A DNA stretch of 64,000 nt, taken from the NCBI GenBank assembly GCA_016787665.1, contig JAEUUC010000009.1, positions 505,744 to 569,743 on the forward strand, in the 5' to 3' direction. The notes under the pieces were generated by a model, which saw only the letters and a list, made by a program, of their open reading frames with translations, did no database searches and was not told where the DNA came from. A program made the position numbers and the translations under genes. Origin of the DNA: Cyclobacteriaceae bacterium (GTDB taxonomy: Bacteria > Bacteroidota > Bacteroidia > Cytophagales > Cyclobacteriaceae). Of this stretch, positions 1 through 8,394 are shown piece after piece (the stretch's first letter is position 1; each line of letters starts with the position of its first letter).

Positions 1-2
1 CC

Positions 3-1304
3 TCGCTCGGCTGCGAAGGCTGGGGATACGATGATGTGTTGCCGTACTTCCGCAAGTCTGAACACAACGAGCAGTTTGAAGACACCTTCCATGCACGCGG
101 AGGTGAGATGAACGTGACCCAAGCCTATTGGCATCACACCCCGCTGGGCACCGCCTTCATTGAGGCCTGTGCCGAGGCCGGCATTCCCCGCAATAACGAT
201 GTGAATGGCGAACGGCAGGAAGGCGTGGGCTGGTTTCAGTACACCATGAAAGCTGCGAAGCGCCAGAGTGCGGCACGTGCATTTCTGGTGCCGATACTTG
301 AGCGCAAAAACCTGACGGTGATAACCAGGGCTCAATGCAAGCGCCTCGTGATTGATCGCGACCGGGCCACCGGTGTTGAATTTAAGACGGGCACCAGCAG
401 CACGTTGGTTGCGCGGGCACAGCGCGAAGTGATTTTGTGCACAGGGGCTTTTGAATCTCCCAAGCTGCTCATGTTATCCGGCATTGGCGCGCGCGAAGAA
501 CTCGGCCGCCATGGCATTGACGTAAAAAAAGAGTTACCGGGTGTGGGCCAAAACCTGCACGATCATTTGTTCTTTCCGGTAAGCAGCCTGTGCAATCAGC
601 CGATTAGTAATAATCATTATCTGCCGCTGTATCGCCAGGCTTTTCAAGTCGTGAATTACCTGATCAACAAGCGCGGGCCGCTATCGATCGGGCCGCTGGA
701 GGCCGTGGCTTTTTTGAAATCGTCATCCGGGCTGCCCACGCCCGATCTGCAATTTCAGTTTACGCCCACGAATGCCGGTATTGATCGCGTAGTGGACATC
801 TATGACCTCAACACCTTTCCGCATGTAGATGGGTACACGATACTGCCAACGCAGGTGCGGCCAAAGAGCCGGGGCCGCGTGGCCCTAGCCAGCATCCATG
901 AAAATGATCCCCCCGTCATCGATCCGCGCTACCTCAGCGAGGATGAAGACAAAAAAATCATGATAGCCGGTGGGCGCAAAGCGCGTGAAGTATTGGAGGC
1001 CACCGCTTTTGACAAGTTCCGAATACGCAACCATCTGCCGGCTCAGCATTCGTCAGACGATGATTGGTTGCAGTACATCGCCCAATCGGCCGAGTGTGTC
1101 TATCATCCGGTGGGCACGTGTAAAATGGGCACTGATGAAGGGGCTGTAGTTGATTCGCAGCTGCGCGTGCGGGGCGTGGAAAAACTTCGCGTGGCCGATG
1201 CCAGCGTGATGCCTCGCATCAGCAGCGGCAATACCAATGCGCCCACGATTATGATTGCCGAAAAGGCCGCGGATATGATTTTACAAACCCTAACTTTGGG
1301 CTGA
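3..1304 (+). CDS. GMC-family FAD oxidoreductase (C-terminal part, 5' end outside window)
   Basis: This is the FAD-dependent glucose-methanol-choline oxidoreductase family, which oxidises alcohols or sugars. The frame is open to the first bases of the window, and the first visible residues (GWGYDDVLPYFRKSE) match the middle of the FAD domain, so the Rossmann GxGxxG and true start lie upstream. Visible family marks are the GVGQNLHDH motif, the HPVGTCKMG active-site histidine segment near the C-terminus, and the closing GNTNAPTIMIAEKAADMI FAD-binding signature. The gene ends two bases before the MaoC gene, so the two are probably co-transcribed. The substrate cannot be told from sequence. The family call is secure; annotation as choline dehydrogenase would be an over-reach. 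Confidence 0.9.
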   Translation, partial: SLGCEGWGYDDVLPYFRKSEHNEQFEDTFHARGGEMNVTQAYWHHTPLGTAFIEACAEAGIPRNNDVNGERQEGVGWFQYTMKAAKRQSAARAFLVPILERKNLTVITRAQCKRLVIDRDRATGVEFKTGTSSTLVARAQREVILCTGAFESPKLLMLSGIGAREELGRHGIDVKKELPGVGQNLHDHLFFPVSSLCNQPISNNHYLPLYRQAFQVVNYLINKRGPLSIGPLEAVAFLKSSSGLPTPDLQFQFTPTNAGIDRVVDIYDLNTFPHVDGYTILPTQVRPKSRGRVALASIHENDPPVIDPRYLSEDEDKKIMIAGGRKAREVLEATAFDKFRIRNHLPAQHSSDDDWLQYIAQSAECVYHPVGTCKMGTDEGAVVDSQLRVRGVEKLRVADASVMPRISSGNTNAPTIMIAEKAADMILQTLTLG

Positions 1305-1305
1305 T

Positions 1306-1770
1306 ATGGCAAAAGTCGTAATCAACAGCTTTCAGGAGTTTCAACAATACACCGGAAAGGAAATCGGGGTATCGGACTATTTGATCATCACGCAGGAGCA
1401 AATCAATGAGTTTGCCCATGCCACCCACGATCACCAGTGGATTCACACCGACCCGCAGCGGGCCGCGGTGGAAAGTCAGTTCAAAAGCACCATCGCACAC
1501 GGCTACCTGACACTGTCGCTGGTACCCCATTTCTGGTACGAAGTGGCCGAGGTCAACAATGTCAAAATGCTGGTGAACTACGGCATTGAGAACTTGCGCT
1601 TCAACCAGCCGGTGTTGGTCAATCAGGCCGTGCGCATGCGGGTAAGGCTGAGAGCGCTGACTGACCTGCGGGGTATTGCCAAAGCCGAGATGGACGTGGT
1701 ATTGGAAATCCGCGAAAACCCCAAGCCGGCTTTTACTGCCAGTATTGTCTTCCTTTATCATTTCAATTGA
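1306..1770 (+). CDS. MaoC-like (R)-specific enoyl-CoA hydratase
   Basis: A 154-residue single hot-dog domain of the MaoC/hydratase-2 family, which hydrates trans-2-enoyl-CoA. The hydratase-2 motif is clear: FAHATHDHQWIH supplies the Asp/His catalytic pair, followed by STIAHGYLTLSL. Length is normal for the single-domain family. It begins one base after the stop of the oxidoreductase. The C-terminal pattern (ENLRFNQPVLVNQAVRMRVRL) is the conserved FxxPV segment. Role in fatty-acid or polyester metabolism is inferred from family only; no PHA genes are nearby. Confidence 0.9.
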   Translation: MAKVVINSFQEFQQYTGKEIGVSDYLIITQEQINEFAHATHDHQWIHTDPQRAAVESQFKSTIAHGYLTLSLVPHFWYEVAEVNNVKMLVNYGIENLRFNQPVLVNQAVRMRVRLRALTDLRGIAKAEMDVVLEIRENPKPAFTASIVFLYHFN

Positions 1771-1780
1771 CCTGCGGCCG

Positions 1781-1800
1781 ACCTTGTCCGGCAAGGTTTT
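1781..1800 (+). terminator. Possible weak terminator after the MaoC gene
   Basis: Eleven bases after the stop codon, ACCTTG and CAAGGT form a six-base stem around a TCCGG loop, followed by TTTTC. The stem is short and the U tract weak, so this is tentative. It sits between converging genes. Confidence 0.35.
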
Positions 1801-1923
1801 CAAGGGCTCTCGTTTGAAAATCTAGATTGAAATCCTGGCTGTGAAAGTTCCTCAGGAGATTACCAGAGTAAACACGCCCGCAATCAACACGTTCATGACC
1901 CTCGCGCAAACGGGCCTAATCGC

Positions 1924-2286
1924 TTACGCTGCTGCTTGGGGTTCTTGGGCCTTTCTTCTCAACCGGAACAGAACAAACAAGTTAAAAAAGTGCATCGCTC
2001 CCAACACCAGAATGATCCAGCCGATTTTAACACTGAGGGTTTCAATCACCGACTGTTGGCTGCTCAACGTTTCCACAATTTGAAGGGAGTAAACGGCATA
2101 ACCCACATTGATGAGATAGAAGCCTATCAGAAGAAGTTTGTTTACACTGTCAGCCAGCTCAGCATTTTGCCGAAAAATTTCCAGTAAAAAAATGCGTCCA
2201 TTGGTGAAAAGGGTGCGGGCAACCCAAACTGTTAACACGATCGTAACGGGCAAATAGACCAGATAAGAAATCACATTGTAGTTCAT
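1924..2286 (-). CDS. Small integral membrane protein, unknown function
   Basis: I do not recognise this 120-residue protein. It has about three hydrophobic helices: residues 5-25, 48-70 and 85-107 approximately. It ends in a short basic tail (RLRRKAQEPQ). It is the last gene of an apparent three-gene minus-strand unit with another membrane protein (17 bases upstream) and a GbsR/MarR-type regulator, so it is probably under that regulator. No catalytic motif or cysteine pattern is visible. It may contribute to envelope stress or ion/osmolyte handling, but that is a guess from context. Confidence 0.7.
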   Translation of the reverse strand: MNYNVISYLVYLPVTIVLTVWVARTLFTNGRIFLLEIFRQNAELADSVNKLLLIGFYLINVGYAVYSLQIVETLSSQQSVIETLSVKIGWIILVLGAMHFFNLFVLFRLRRKAQEPQAAA

Positions 2287-2303
2287 AGTAGTTGGTTTTA
2301 TGT

Positions 2304-2711
2304 TTAAAATTGAAGGTGGCGAAGAAATGTTCCTGCAGGGCGATGGCCCCTTATGTAATCAATAGACAGCAACCGATAGTAATAGAAAGCCAGGCCCCAG
2401 GGAATGACCGTCAGGTAGGCCATGAGGACAATACGGTGAACAGTGAAGTCATCCATGAAAAGTGACCAACCCCAGCCGATCAAAAGATAGACAGTCGTGG
2501 CCAGCACATAGTACACAATGGCTTGCCTTTGGGGATGTCGGGTGAGCAGCAGGATGAGGGCGCTGGTGATTTGCCAGGGGCCCAATACCATTTGTAGGTA
2601 AAGAATAAGGATAAACCAGCCGGGCGAAAAGAGAGTCAGGCCCACAGCCACCAGCCCGCCTGCCATGAGCAGGCTCTGCATCGCAAAATCAATAAATTTT
2701 AAGTATTTCAT
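2304..2711 (-). CDS. Small integral membrane protein, unknown function
   Basis: A 135-residue protein with four predicted membrane helices (about residues 10-30, 33-55, 63-83 and 92-112). It has no motif I can tie to a function. The ATG lies two bases from a palindrome (2713-2732) that resembles the one in front of the regulator gene upstream, which suggests direct control by that regulator. It lies 37 bases after the regulator gene and 17 bases before the next membrane protein gene, so the three look like one transcription unit with an internal control point. Confidence 0.72.
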   Translation of the reverse strand: MKYLKFIDFAMQSLLMAGGLVAVGLTLFSPGWFILILYLQMVLGPWQITSALILLLTRHPQRQAIVYYVLATTVYLLIGWGWSLFMDDFTVHRIVLMAYLTVIPWGLAFYYYRLLSIDYIRGHRPAGTFLRHLQF

Positions 2712-2712
2712 A

Positions 2713-2732
2713 TTTTCAGGAAGTATTGAAAG
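2713..2732 (-). promoter_or_regulatory. Operator-like imperfect palindrome before the membrane genes
   Basis: TTTTCA, eight bases, TGAAAG. It has the same half-sites and the same eight-base spacing as the perfect palindrome at 3281-3300 in front of the regulator gene. It ends two bases before the ATG of the downstream membrane protein. Binding by the GbsR-type regulator is inferred. Confidence 0.45.
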
Positions 2733-2748
2733 TTTATTTCAAAAAAAT

Positions 2749-3252
2749 TTACTTCATAATCTTCATTAAGGTGTTCCAAAACCAGTTTTCTTCTGAACGG
2801 ATGAACGTCTCAAGCAGTCCATCTGACTTTTCTGCGAAGTTTTTTAAATCCCGCGTGACACGCTTGAATTCTTTTAGCTCTTCTGAGCCATCACCCGAAA
2901 CATCATTGACTTTTCTAAGCACCTTTAGAATTGGTTCCAACTCCCGTTTTCTTCTTTCACGAGCAACTTGCCGAGCCAAGGCCCAAACATCTTTTTCGGA
3001 TTTGAAGTATTCCCTCCGTTCACCGGGGACGGAAACTCTTTCGATAATGCCCCAGTCTAGCAGCGCACGTATATTCATATTGGCGTTCCCCCGCGATATA
3101 CTCAACTCCTGCATAATCTCTTCGGTACTCATCGGGCGGGTTGAAATCATTAATAAGGCGTGAACTTGTGCCATGGTCTTATTGAGGCCCCAACTGTAAC
3201 CTAAGTTCCCCCATGCCTGAATCAACTCGTCTTTTGCCTCCTGGTATTTCAT
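2749..3252 (-). CDS. GbsR/MarR-type winged-helix transcriptional regulator
   Basis: A 167-residue DNA-binding protein of the GbsR family, the MarR branch known for choline/glycine-betaine control in other phyla. Residues 1-30 carry the typical amphipathic first helix (ELIQAWGNLGYSWGLNKTMAQVHALL). Residues 40-85 hold the winged helix with the GNANMNIRALLDWGIIERV recognition helix and wing. The C-terminal half is a helical dimerisation arm. It is the first gene of a minus-strand unit with two small membrane proteins. A perfect palindrome lies about 28 bases upstream of the start, which suggests autoregulation. The ligand is not predictable. Confidence 0.88.
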   Translation of the reverse strand: MKYQEAKDELIQAWGNLGYSWGLNKTMAQVHALLMISTRPMSTEEIMQELSISRGNANMNIRALLDWGIIERVSVPGERREYFKSEKDVWALARQVARERRKRELEPILKVLRKVNDVSGDGSEELKEFKRVTRDLKNFAEKSDGLLETFIRSEENWFWNTLMKIMK

Positions 3253-3280
3253 ACGCTCAAATCTATGAAATGTTTCTTTA

Positions 3281-3300
3281 TTTTCAATATTTATTGAAAA
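3281..3300. promoter_or_regulatory. Operator-like perfect palindrome
   Basis: TTTTCAATA, two bases, TATTGAAAA: nine-base perfect arms. It lies in the divergent region between the GbsR-type regulator and the exported RidA gene. The shared TTTTCA-N8-TGAAA pattern recurs at 2713-2732. It is the best candidate binding site for the regulator encoded next to it. Confidence 0.55.
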
Positions 3301-3348
3301 TTAAATATGTTGAATCTGTCACTATATTGTACCGCAAAAACCTGACCC

Positions 3349-3864
3349 ATGCGCGCATTTACTGCCCTGCTGCTAATGATCGCTTCATCATCGCTTGCCC
3401 AAACCATCGACTACGACAAGAAGCTGAAGGAGCTGGGCATTGAACTGATCCCGGCTACCAAACCCATTGCCAACTATGTAAAGGCTGTTCGCACCGGTAA
3501 CCTTTTATTTCTGGCCGGACACGGACCGAGCCTGACCGATGGCACGGTGATGACGGGTAAACTGGGCCAGAACTATACCGTAGAACAAGGCTACCAGGCC
3601 GCCCGCCAAACGGCCATTTCCCTGATCTCGACACTGAAGAATGAGTTGGGCGATCTGAACAAAGTCAAACGCATCGTGAAAGTGTTAGGTATGGTGAATT
3701 GCACCCCTGAGTTTACCGACCAGCCGAAAGTGATGAATGGCTGCAGCGACTTGTTCGTTCAGGTGTTTGGCGAAAAAGGCAAACACGCCCGGTCGGCTGT
3801 GGGTATGAACGCCCTGCCCCTGGGCATGGCGGTGGAAGTGGAGATCATTGTAGAAATCGAATAA
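3349..3864 (+). CDS. Exported RidA/YjgF family protein
   Basis: A 171-residue protein with an N-terminal signal peptide (about residues 1-17, cleavage after SLA) followed by a RidA-type chorismate-mutase-like fold. Canonical RidA deaminates reactive enamines/imines. The arginine of the active site appears to be kept in the C-terminal ARSAVGMNALPLGMAVEVE segment. The segment GNLLFLAGHGP matches the family's first conserved strand. Export is unusual for the cytoplasmic RidA enzyme, but exported relatives are common in Bacteroidota. It ends three bases before the exchanger gene. Its substrate is unknown. Confidence 0.85.
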   Translation: MRAFTALLLMIASSSLAQTIDYDKKLKELGIELIPATKPIANYVKAVRTGNLLFLAGHGPSLTDGTVMTGKLGQNYTVEQGYQAARQTAISLISTLKNELGDLNKVKRIVKVLGMVNCTPEFTDQPKVMNGCSDLFVQVFGEKGKHARSAVGMNALPLGMAVEVEIIVEIE

Positions 3865-3867
3865 CGC

Positions 3868-4827
3868 GTGACGTACGTTCTATTTGCGCTCGGCTTCATT
3901 CTGCTGATCAAAGGAGCGGATTGGCTCGTGGATGGAGCCTCCGCCATCGGCCGAAAGTTTCGCGTGCCCGAGATGATCATCGGACTTACCATTGTTTCGT
4001 TCGGCACCTCGTTGCCCGAATTACTGGTGACCACCATGGCTAGTCTCGAAGGCAAAGCCGAATTGGGTGTGAGCAACATTCTGGGCAGTAACATTGCCAA
4101 TATTCTGATCATCCTGGGATTGGCGGCCATCATTCGCCCGCTGCCTATTGCCCGCGATACCTACCTGATTGACATTCCCATTTCGATGTTCGCGGTCATG
4201 CTCCTGGGATTTTTAGCAAACTCACACTTCATCACCGACTCCACCGCATTGGAAATCACCCGCATTGACGGTGGCATTCTGCTTTTCTTTTTCTTCTGCT
4301 TTATGGTATACATCCTGGCGGAGGCTCGCGCCAAGCCGGCTGAGGCAGACCCCCAAATGGCCGCGGGTCAAATGCCCATGGCTGCTTTAAAAATAGGGGT
4401 GGGCATTTTGATGCTGTATTTTGGAGGCGAATGGGTGGTGGATGGCGCTTCCTTAATCGCCACACGGGCCGGATTAAGTGAAGCCTTCATCGGGCTCACC
4501 ATTGTGGCCGTAGGTACCTCATTACCTGAATTGGTGACATCGGCCGTGGCGGCCTACAAGGGCAATGTGAGCATTGCCGTGGGCAACGCTATTGGATCGA
4601 ATATCTTCAACGTGCTCTGGATTCTGGGCTTCACCGCCATGGTGTCACCCATCCCTTTTTCGCCTGCCAGCAACCTGGACATCATGATGGTACTCATGGC
4701 ATCCGCTTCGCTGATTGTGGCGGTCATTATCGGCAAATATCCCCGCATCAGCCGGACCGAAGGCGCGCTGTTTATTGTCGTGTATGCCGCCTACGTGTTC
4801 TATCTCGTCAAAACGAGCGGACTTTAA
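3868..4827 (+). CDS. Calcium/sodium antiporter (CaCA superfamily, YrbG-like)
   Basis: A 319-residue inner-membrane exchanger with about ten helices. The two inverted alpha-repeats that form the ion site are plain: GLTIVSFGTSLPELLVT with GSNIANIL in the first half, and GLTIVAVGTSLPELVTS with GSNIFNVLWILG in the second. The start is a GTG three bases after the RidA stop; no better ATG exists before the first alpha-repeat. It probably extrudes Ca2+ in exchange for Na+ or H+. It shares its last four bases with the converging GNAT gene. Confidence 0.93.
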   Translation: MTYVLFALGFILLIKGADWLVDGASAIGRKFRVPEMIIGLTIVSFGTSLPELLVTTMASLEGKAELGVSNILGSNIANILIILGLAAIIRPLPIARDTYLIDIPISMFAVMLLGFLANSHFITDSTALEITRIDGGILLFFFFCFMVYILAEARAKPAEADPQMAAGQMPMAALKIGVGILMLYFGGEWVVDGASLIATRAGLSEAFIGLTIVAVGTSLPELVTSAVAAYKGNVSIAVGNAIGSNIFNVLWILGFTAMVSPIPFSPASNLDIMMVLMASASLIVAVIIGKYPRISRTEGALFIVVYAAYVFYLVKTSGL

Positions 4828-5279
4828 TACGCCCCTTTCATCCACTCGTAGGTGGCATAGTGCTCACCATTCATGCCCAGGCGTTCGTACACTTTTTGTG
4901 CGGCCGTGTTGGTCTTATCGACATACAGCCGGATACCGCGCAACGTGGGATCTTCTTCCACCATCTTTTTGATGTAATCATAGAGCGCTGAGTATACTCC
5001 GCGGCCGCGATGTTGCTGATCAATATAAACAGACTGAATCCAAAGCACGGTGCCACACCGCCAATCGCTCCACTCATAGGTCGTCATCAGGCAGCCCAGT
5101 ACGGCTCCCTCTGCTTCCGCGACATAGTATTTGCCGCGCTCCGGGTGATAAAACAGCTCCATTACACCGCGTGTCAGGATGTCTTCGGGCAAGCGGATTT
5201 TCTCCGTTTCCCACGCCATCTTTTTTTGGAAGTCTATGATAGCCGCGATGTCGGTTTCAAGTGCTGGCCGAATAATCAT
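4824..5279 (-). CDS. GNAT-family N-acetyltransferase
   Basis: A 151-residue single-domain acetyltransferase. The acetyl-CoA pyrophosphate-binding motif A is seen as QHRGRGVYSALYDYI (about residues 88-102). It is followed by the NTAAQKVYERLGM motif B typical of enzymes that acetylate small amines or ribosomal N-termini. The substrate is unknown. It is transcribed in the same direction as the trans-sulfuration enzyme 32 bases upstream and may share its promoter. Confidence 0.9.
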   Translation of the reverse strand: MIIRPALETDIAAIIDFQKKMAWETEKIRLPEDILTRGVMELFYHPERGKYYVAEAEGAVLGCLMTTYEWSDWRCGTVLWIQSVYIDQQHRGRGVYSALYDYIKKMVEEDPTLRGIRLYVDKTNTAAQKVYERLGMNGEHYATYEWMKGAY

Positions 5280-5311
5280 ACCTGGTTAATTGATGTAACG
5301 AAATGTAGATT

Positions 5312-6436
5312 CTATAAGGCTTGTCGAATATCGGCCAGCAGATCGGCCGCGTCTTCAATGCCAACGGAAAAGCGGATCAGGGTTGGTTTAATACCCTGTC
5401 GTTTACGTTCGGCCTCCGTCATTTTGGCATGCGAAGTTTTCACAGGCTCCGTCATGGTGCTTTCCACGCCTCCGAGGCTGATAGCCTTCTTAATGATCTT
5501 CAGACGCTTCAGGAATTTGCCGGTATCTCCTTTAATATCAAACGACATCATGCCGCCAAAACCACTCATTTGCTTTTTCGCAATCGTGTGACCCGGGTGT
5601 GTCTTCAGACCGGGATAATACACGGCCGATATTTTTGACTCGTTACTTAGGGCGCGCGCCAACGTCATGGCGTTTTCGTTTTGCTGCTGCACGCGAAGTA
5701 CGATCGTTTTCAGGCTGCGCTCCACCAGCCAGCAGGTAAAGGCATCGAGGCTTCCGCCAAAGTGTAAGGCACTGGCGCGTACCTTCTCCATCAAGGCATG
5801 GGAGGTCACCACCACACCACAACACAAGTCCGAGTGTCCGCCAATATATTTTGTGCCGCTGTGCGCGACTATATCAATACCCAGGGCAATCGGGTTTTGA
5901 TTGATGGGTGAAGCAAACGTATTGTCGATCATCGACACGATCTTATGCTGACGGGCAATGCGGGCCACGGCTCGCACATCCGTTATGCGCAGCAACGGAT
6001 TGGAAGGCGTTTCAATATAGATGAGTTTCGTGTTGGGCTGAATGGCGCGCTGAAAGTTTTTGGGATCAGCTGCCTCCACCAGTGTATAGCCAATGCCATA
6101 GCGCTCCAATTCATTGAGCACGGCATGATAGGTGCCCCCGTACAGTTCGTTCTGAAATACAATGTGGTCCCCCGCTTTTACCATGGCCATCATGGCCGTC
6201 ATGATGGCGGCCATCCCGCTGCTGAAAACCATACCAGCCTCTCCGTTTTCCAGGGCCGCCATCTTTTCGGCAACCGACACATGGTTAGGCGTATTGAAAT
6301 ACCGGGGGTAACGCACCTCGGCCGAGTAGTCGTAGGCCGCTGAGGGGTAGATCGGGTTCACCACTCCACCCCACTGCGGATCTCCCACCGAACCGACATG
6401 AACGCTTTGCGTGCGCTTCGAGGACAATTTTTTCAT
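5312..6436 (-). CDS. PLP-dependent trans-sulfuration enzyme (cystathionine gamma-synthase/lyase family)
   Basis: A 374-residue enzyme of the Cys/Met metabolism PLP family, which interconverts cysteine, homocysteine and cystathionine. The cofactor lysine is K196 in the conserved SGTKYIGGHSD motif. Upstream marks are the R-Y-x-N-P-like RYFNTPNH segment and FSSGMAAIMT. YIETPSNPLLRITD and the VGIED C-terminal segment complete the signature. Synthase, gamma-lyase and beta-lyase activities cannot be separated by eye. It lies upstream of and collinear with the GNAT gene. Confidence 0.92.
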   Translation of the reverse strand: MKKLSSKRTQSVHVGSVGDPQWGGVVNPIYPSAAYDYSAEVRYPRYFNTPNHVSVAEKMAALENGEAGMVFSSGMAAIMTAMMAMVKAGDHIVFQNELYGGTYHAVLNELERYGIGYTLVEAADPKNFQRAIQPNTKLIYIETPSNPLLRITDVRAVARIARQHKIVSMIDNTFASPINQNPIALGIDIVAHSGTKYIGGHSDLCCGVVVTSHALMEKVRASALHFGGSLDAFTCWLVERSLKTIVLRVQQQNENAMTLARALSNESKISAVYYPGLKTHPGHTIAKKQMSGFGGMMSFDIKGDTGKFLKRLKIIKKAISLGGVESTMTEPVKTSHAKMTEAERKRQGIKPTLIRFSVGIEDAADLLADIRQAL

Positions 6437-6641
6437 GCTGCAAGTAATGGAAAATTAAGGGGCGGCAACAAGCGAATGATCACCGAATGGAAAAATTGAG
6501 CCTTTGCCCCGGCTGCACCCCGATGGGTGGTCATCCGAACATCCGCTATCGGACAGTTTGAAAAAGAAAACTGACGTGCTGCCAGATAGGCCGCAAAAAA
6601 TCCCTACCTTTTTCTCTGAAAACAAACCTAATCCCTCCATT

Positions 6642-6971
6642 ATGGCATACCCGTACGACCCGACCCAGGGAGGCCCGATTTCCAAAAACACCGCAGCGGG
6701 GTGGATTCAGCGCTACCAGGATTTCACGGAAGTGAAAGCGCACTTTTTTGGGGCCGAGCACATCAACAACTTGCTGAGGCAACCCGGCTGCGTGGGCATG
6801 CGCATTTACCATGGAATGGACGAAAGTGGTAAACGCCAGTTACTGCTGGTGGGTGTGCGCGAAGACGGAACGAACATCTGGCCGAGAAATTCGAGCGATG
6901 AAAATGATCCGGGCGGGATAATCCTCGATCGACATGCCCCCTGCCCGCCTTATTGTGATCCCGAGGAATGA
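6642..6971 (+). CDS. Conserved-looking small protein, unknown function
   Basis: I place the start at the ATG at 6642 (MAYPYDPTQGG), giving 109 residues. The in-frame extension further upstream overlaps promoter-like AT-rich sequence and has no recognisable content. The protein is soluble. It contains a core GMRIYHGMDESGKRQLLLVGVREDG that reads like two beta-strands of a small conserved domain. It ends in a cysteine-containing tail (RHAPCPPYC). No catalytic motif is recognised. It is followed after 11 bases by a membrane protein and a two-component pair in the same orientation. Confidence 0.7.
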   Translation: MAYPYDPTQGGPISKNTAAGWIQRYQDFTEVKAHFFGAEHINNLLRQPGCVGMRIYHGMDESGKRQLLLVGVREDGTNIWPRNSSDENDPGGIILDRHAPCPPYCDPEE

Positions 6972-6982
6972 TTGAATAAGTA

Positions 6983-7645
6983 GTGTCTCCAGAATTCATT
7001 TTTATCCTCTCCAACTTTTCCTCCCAAATCATTTGGCTTGGAATACCTTTTGGCTTTTTGCTTTGGAGAAGCAAAAAAGCGGATAGTTGGGTAAAGTTGC
7101 TGACCGCATGGCTCACCATATCGCTGGTTACATTTTTTTTAAGTCATCTGGCGAGAATGATGGGAATGAATCCCAATTTGGTTCATGCCTTTTATGGCAT
7201 GTTGGAATTGATTTTCGTGTTTTTCATCTATCAGCGTCTATTCAACAATAGACCCAGAACTGCTGTGGTGATCGTGGTGCTGGTATTCTTGTTGACGGCA
7301 GCCGTCCTAAACCTTCTGATCGGGCAAGGTACCAACATCAACTCGTACTCATTCACCGCTCAGGCATTTATCTATTCGGTTTTGGCCGTGGTGTATTTCT
7401 TCTACCTGCTTCAACATCCTCCGGTGGTTATGATTCAGCGGTTCCCGCCATTCTGGTTTAATGTGGGGGTGATGGTTTACTTTTCCGGCAACCTGATTTT
7501 GTTCACGCTGACGCACTACCTCGTTCATCAATTGAAAAATGATCTGATGATTTACTGGACATTTCATAATGTTCTCTTCCTTTTCGGTACCGGCTTTATG
7601 TGTCTTTCGCTATGGATGGAGTATCGTCTACAGAAATCGCGCTGA
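6983..7645 (+). CDS. Multi-pass membrane protein next to a histidine kinase
   Basis: A 220-residue protein with about six or seven hydrophobic helices and no soluble domain. The start is a GTG at 6983. The layout (even-length helices with short loops and a basic C-terminus, EYRLQKSR) resembles 7-TM sensory membrane modules that accompany HPK7 kinases. I cannot assign a family. Its 3' end overlaps the kinase gene, so translation is probably coupled, and it may be the signal input for that kinase. Confidence 0.75.
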   Translation: MSPEFIFILSNFSSQIIWLGIPFGFLLWRSKKADSWVKLLTAWLTISLVTFFLSHLARMMGMNPNLVHAFYGMLELIFVFFIYQRLFNNRPRTAVVIVVLVFLLTAAVLNLLIGQGTNINSYSFTAQAFIYSVLAVVYFFYLLQHPPVVMIQRFPPFWFNVGVMVYFSGNLILFTLTHYLVHQLKNDLMIYWTFHNVLFLFGTGFMCLSLWMEYRLQKSR

Positions 7646-8394
7646 TGTTTGCGGTGGGCACGGGCGCCATCCTGCTGCTGGTTACAGCCATCGTTCTCTT
7701 TGTCGTCTTTTATCAAAAAAAGATGCTGCAGGAGCAAATCCACCGGCAGGAGTTGGAGACGGCTTATCAGCGCAAGATGTTACTGGCCACCCTCGAGTCG
7801 CAGGAGAATGAACGCAGCCGCATTTCCAAAGAACTGCACGATGGCGTGGGCGTCATGATCCAGTCGGTGCTCACCAACGTGCAGGCGCTGGGCGACCGCG
7901 TAGAAGCAGACGTGCGGCACGACATCACCGAAGCGGTAACGCACACCCACCAAACCCTTCGCGAAATTTCGTTCGATCTCATGCCCGCTTCGCTGGAGCG
8001 GTTTGGACTCATCCATGCGCTGAAAGAATTATGCACGCGACTTGGCAAACGCGGTTCGGTGCGCCTGGTCTACACCGGTGATGATTCCCTGTCCGATGTT
8101 TCGGGAGAACAACAAGTGCTGCTGTACCGGATTGCCCAGGAAGCCGTGAACAACGCCTGGCGACATTCCCAAGCCACCGAAATTACAGTGGAGGTGAGCC
8201 AAAGCCAGGGTCAGCTTACACTTCGTGTGAGCGACAATGGGCGCGGTATTCCGCCCGAGGTGCAAAAGCAGAGCAGCGGTTTAGGCCTGTTCAACTTGCG
8301 CACCCGGGCCGAAGTGCTGGGAGCTACGCTTGAGTTTACCCATCTTCAGCCTTCGGGCACCGGTGTTCACGTTCAACTCGCTACCCATGGATAA
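7612..8394 (+). CDS. Sensor histidine kinase (HPK7/NarX-like, one membrane helix)
   Basis: A membrane-anchored histidine kinase of about 260 residues. From the chosen ATG at 7612 it has one helix (about residues 10-34), a coiled-coil linker, then the HisKA_3 dimerisation domain. The phospho-acceptor is H76 in ERSRISKELHDGVG. The HATPase domain has the N box (EAVNNAWRHSQA), DNGRGIP and GLGLFNLRTRAEVLG. A GTG at 7600 and an ATG at 7645 are alternative starts. 7612 is preferred because it keeps the short extracytoplasmic leader usual in this family. The gene overlaps the membrane protein upstream and the response regulator downstream by eight bases. Confidence 0.92.
   Translation: MDGVSSTEIALMFAVGTGAILLLVTAIVLFVVFYQKKMLQEQIHRQELETAYQRKMLLATLESQENERSRISKELHDGVGVMIQSVLTNVQALGDRVEADVRHDITEAVTHTHQTLREISFDLMPASLERFGLIHALKELCTRLGKRGSVRLVYTGDDSLSDVSGEQQVLLYRIAQEAVNNAWRHSQATEITVEVSQSQGQLTLRVSDNGRGIPPEVQKQSSGLGLFNLRTRAEVLGATLEFTHLQPSGTGVHVQLATHG

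Noticed and set aside
3287..3340. A TATATTG box in front of the exported RidA gene as a promoter
   Set aside because: Only partly matches the TAnnTTTG element and has no suitably spaced upstream box.
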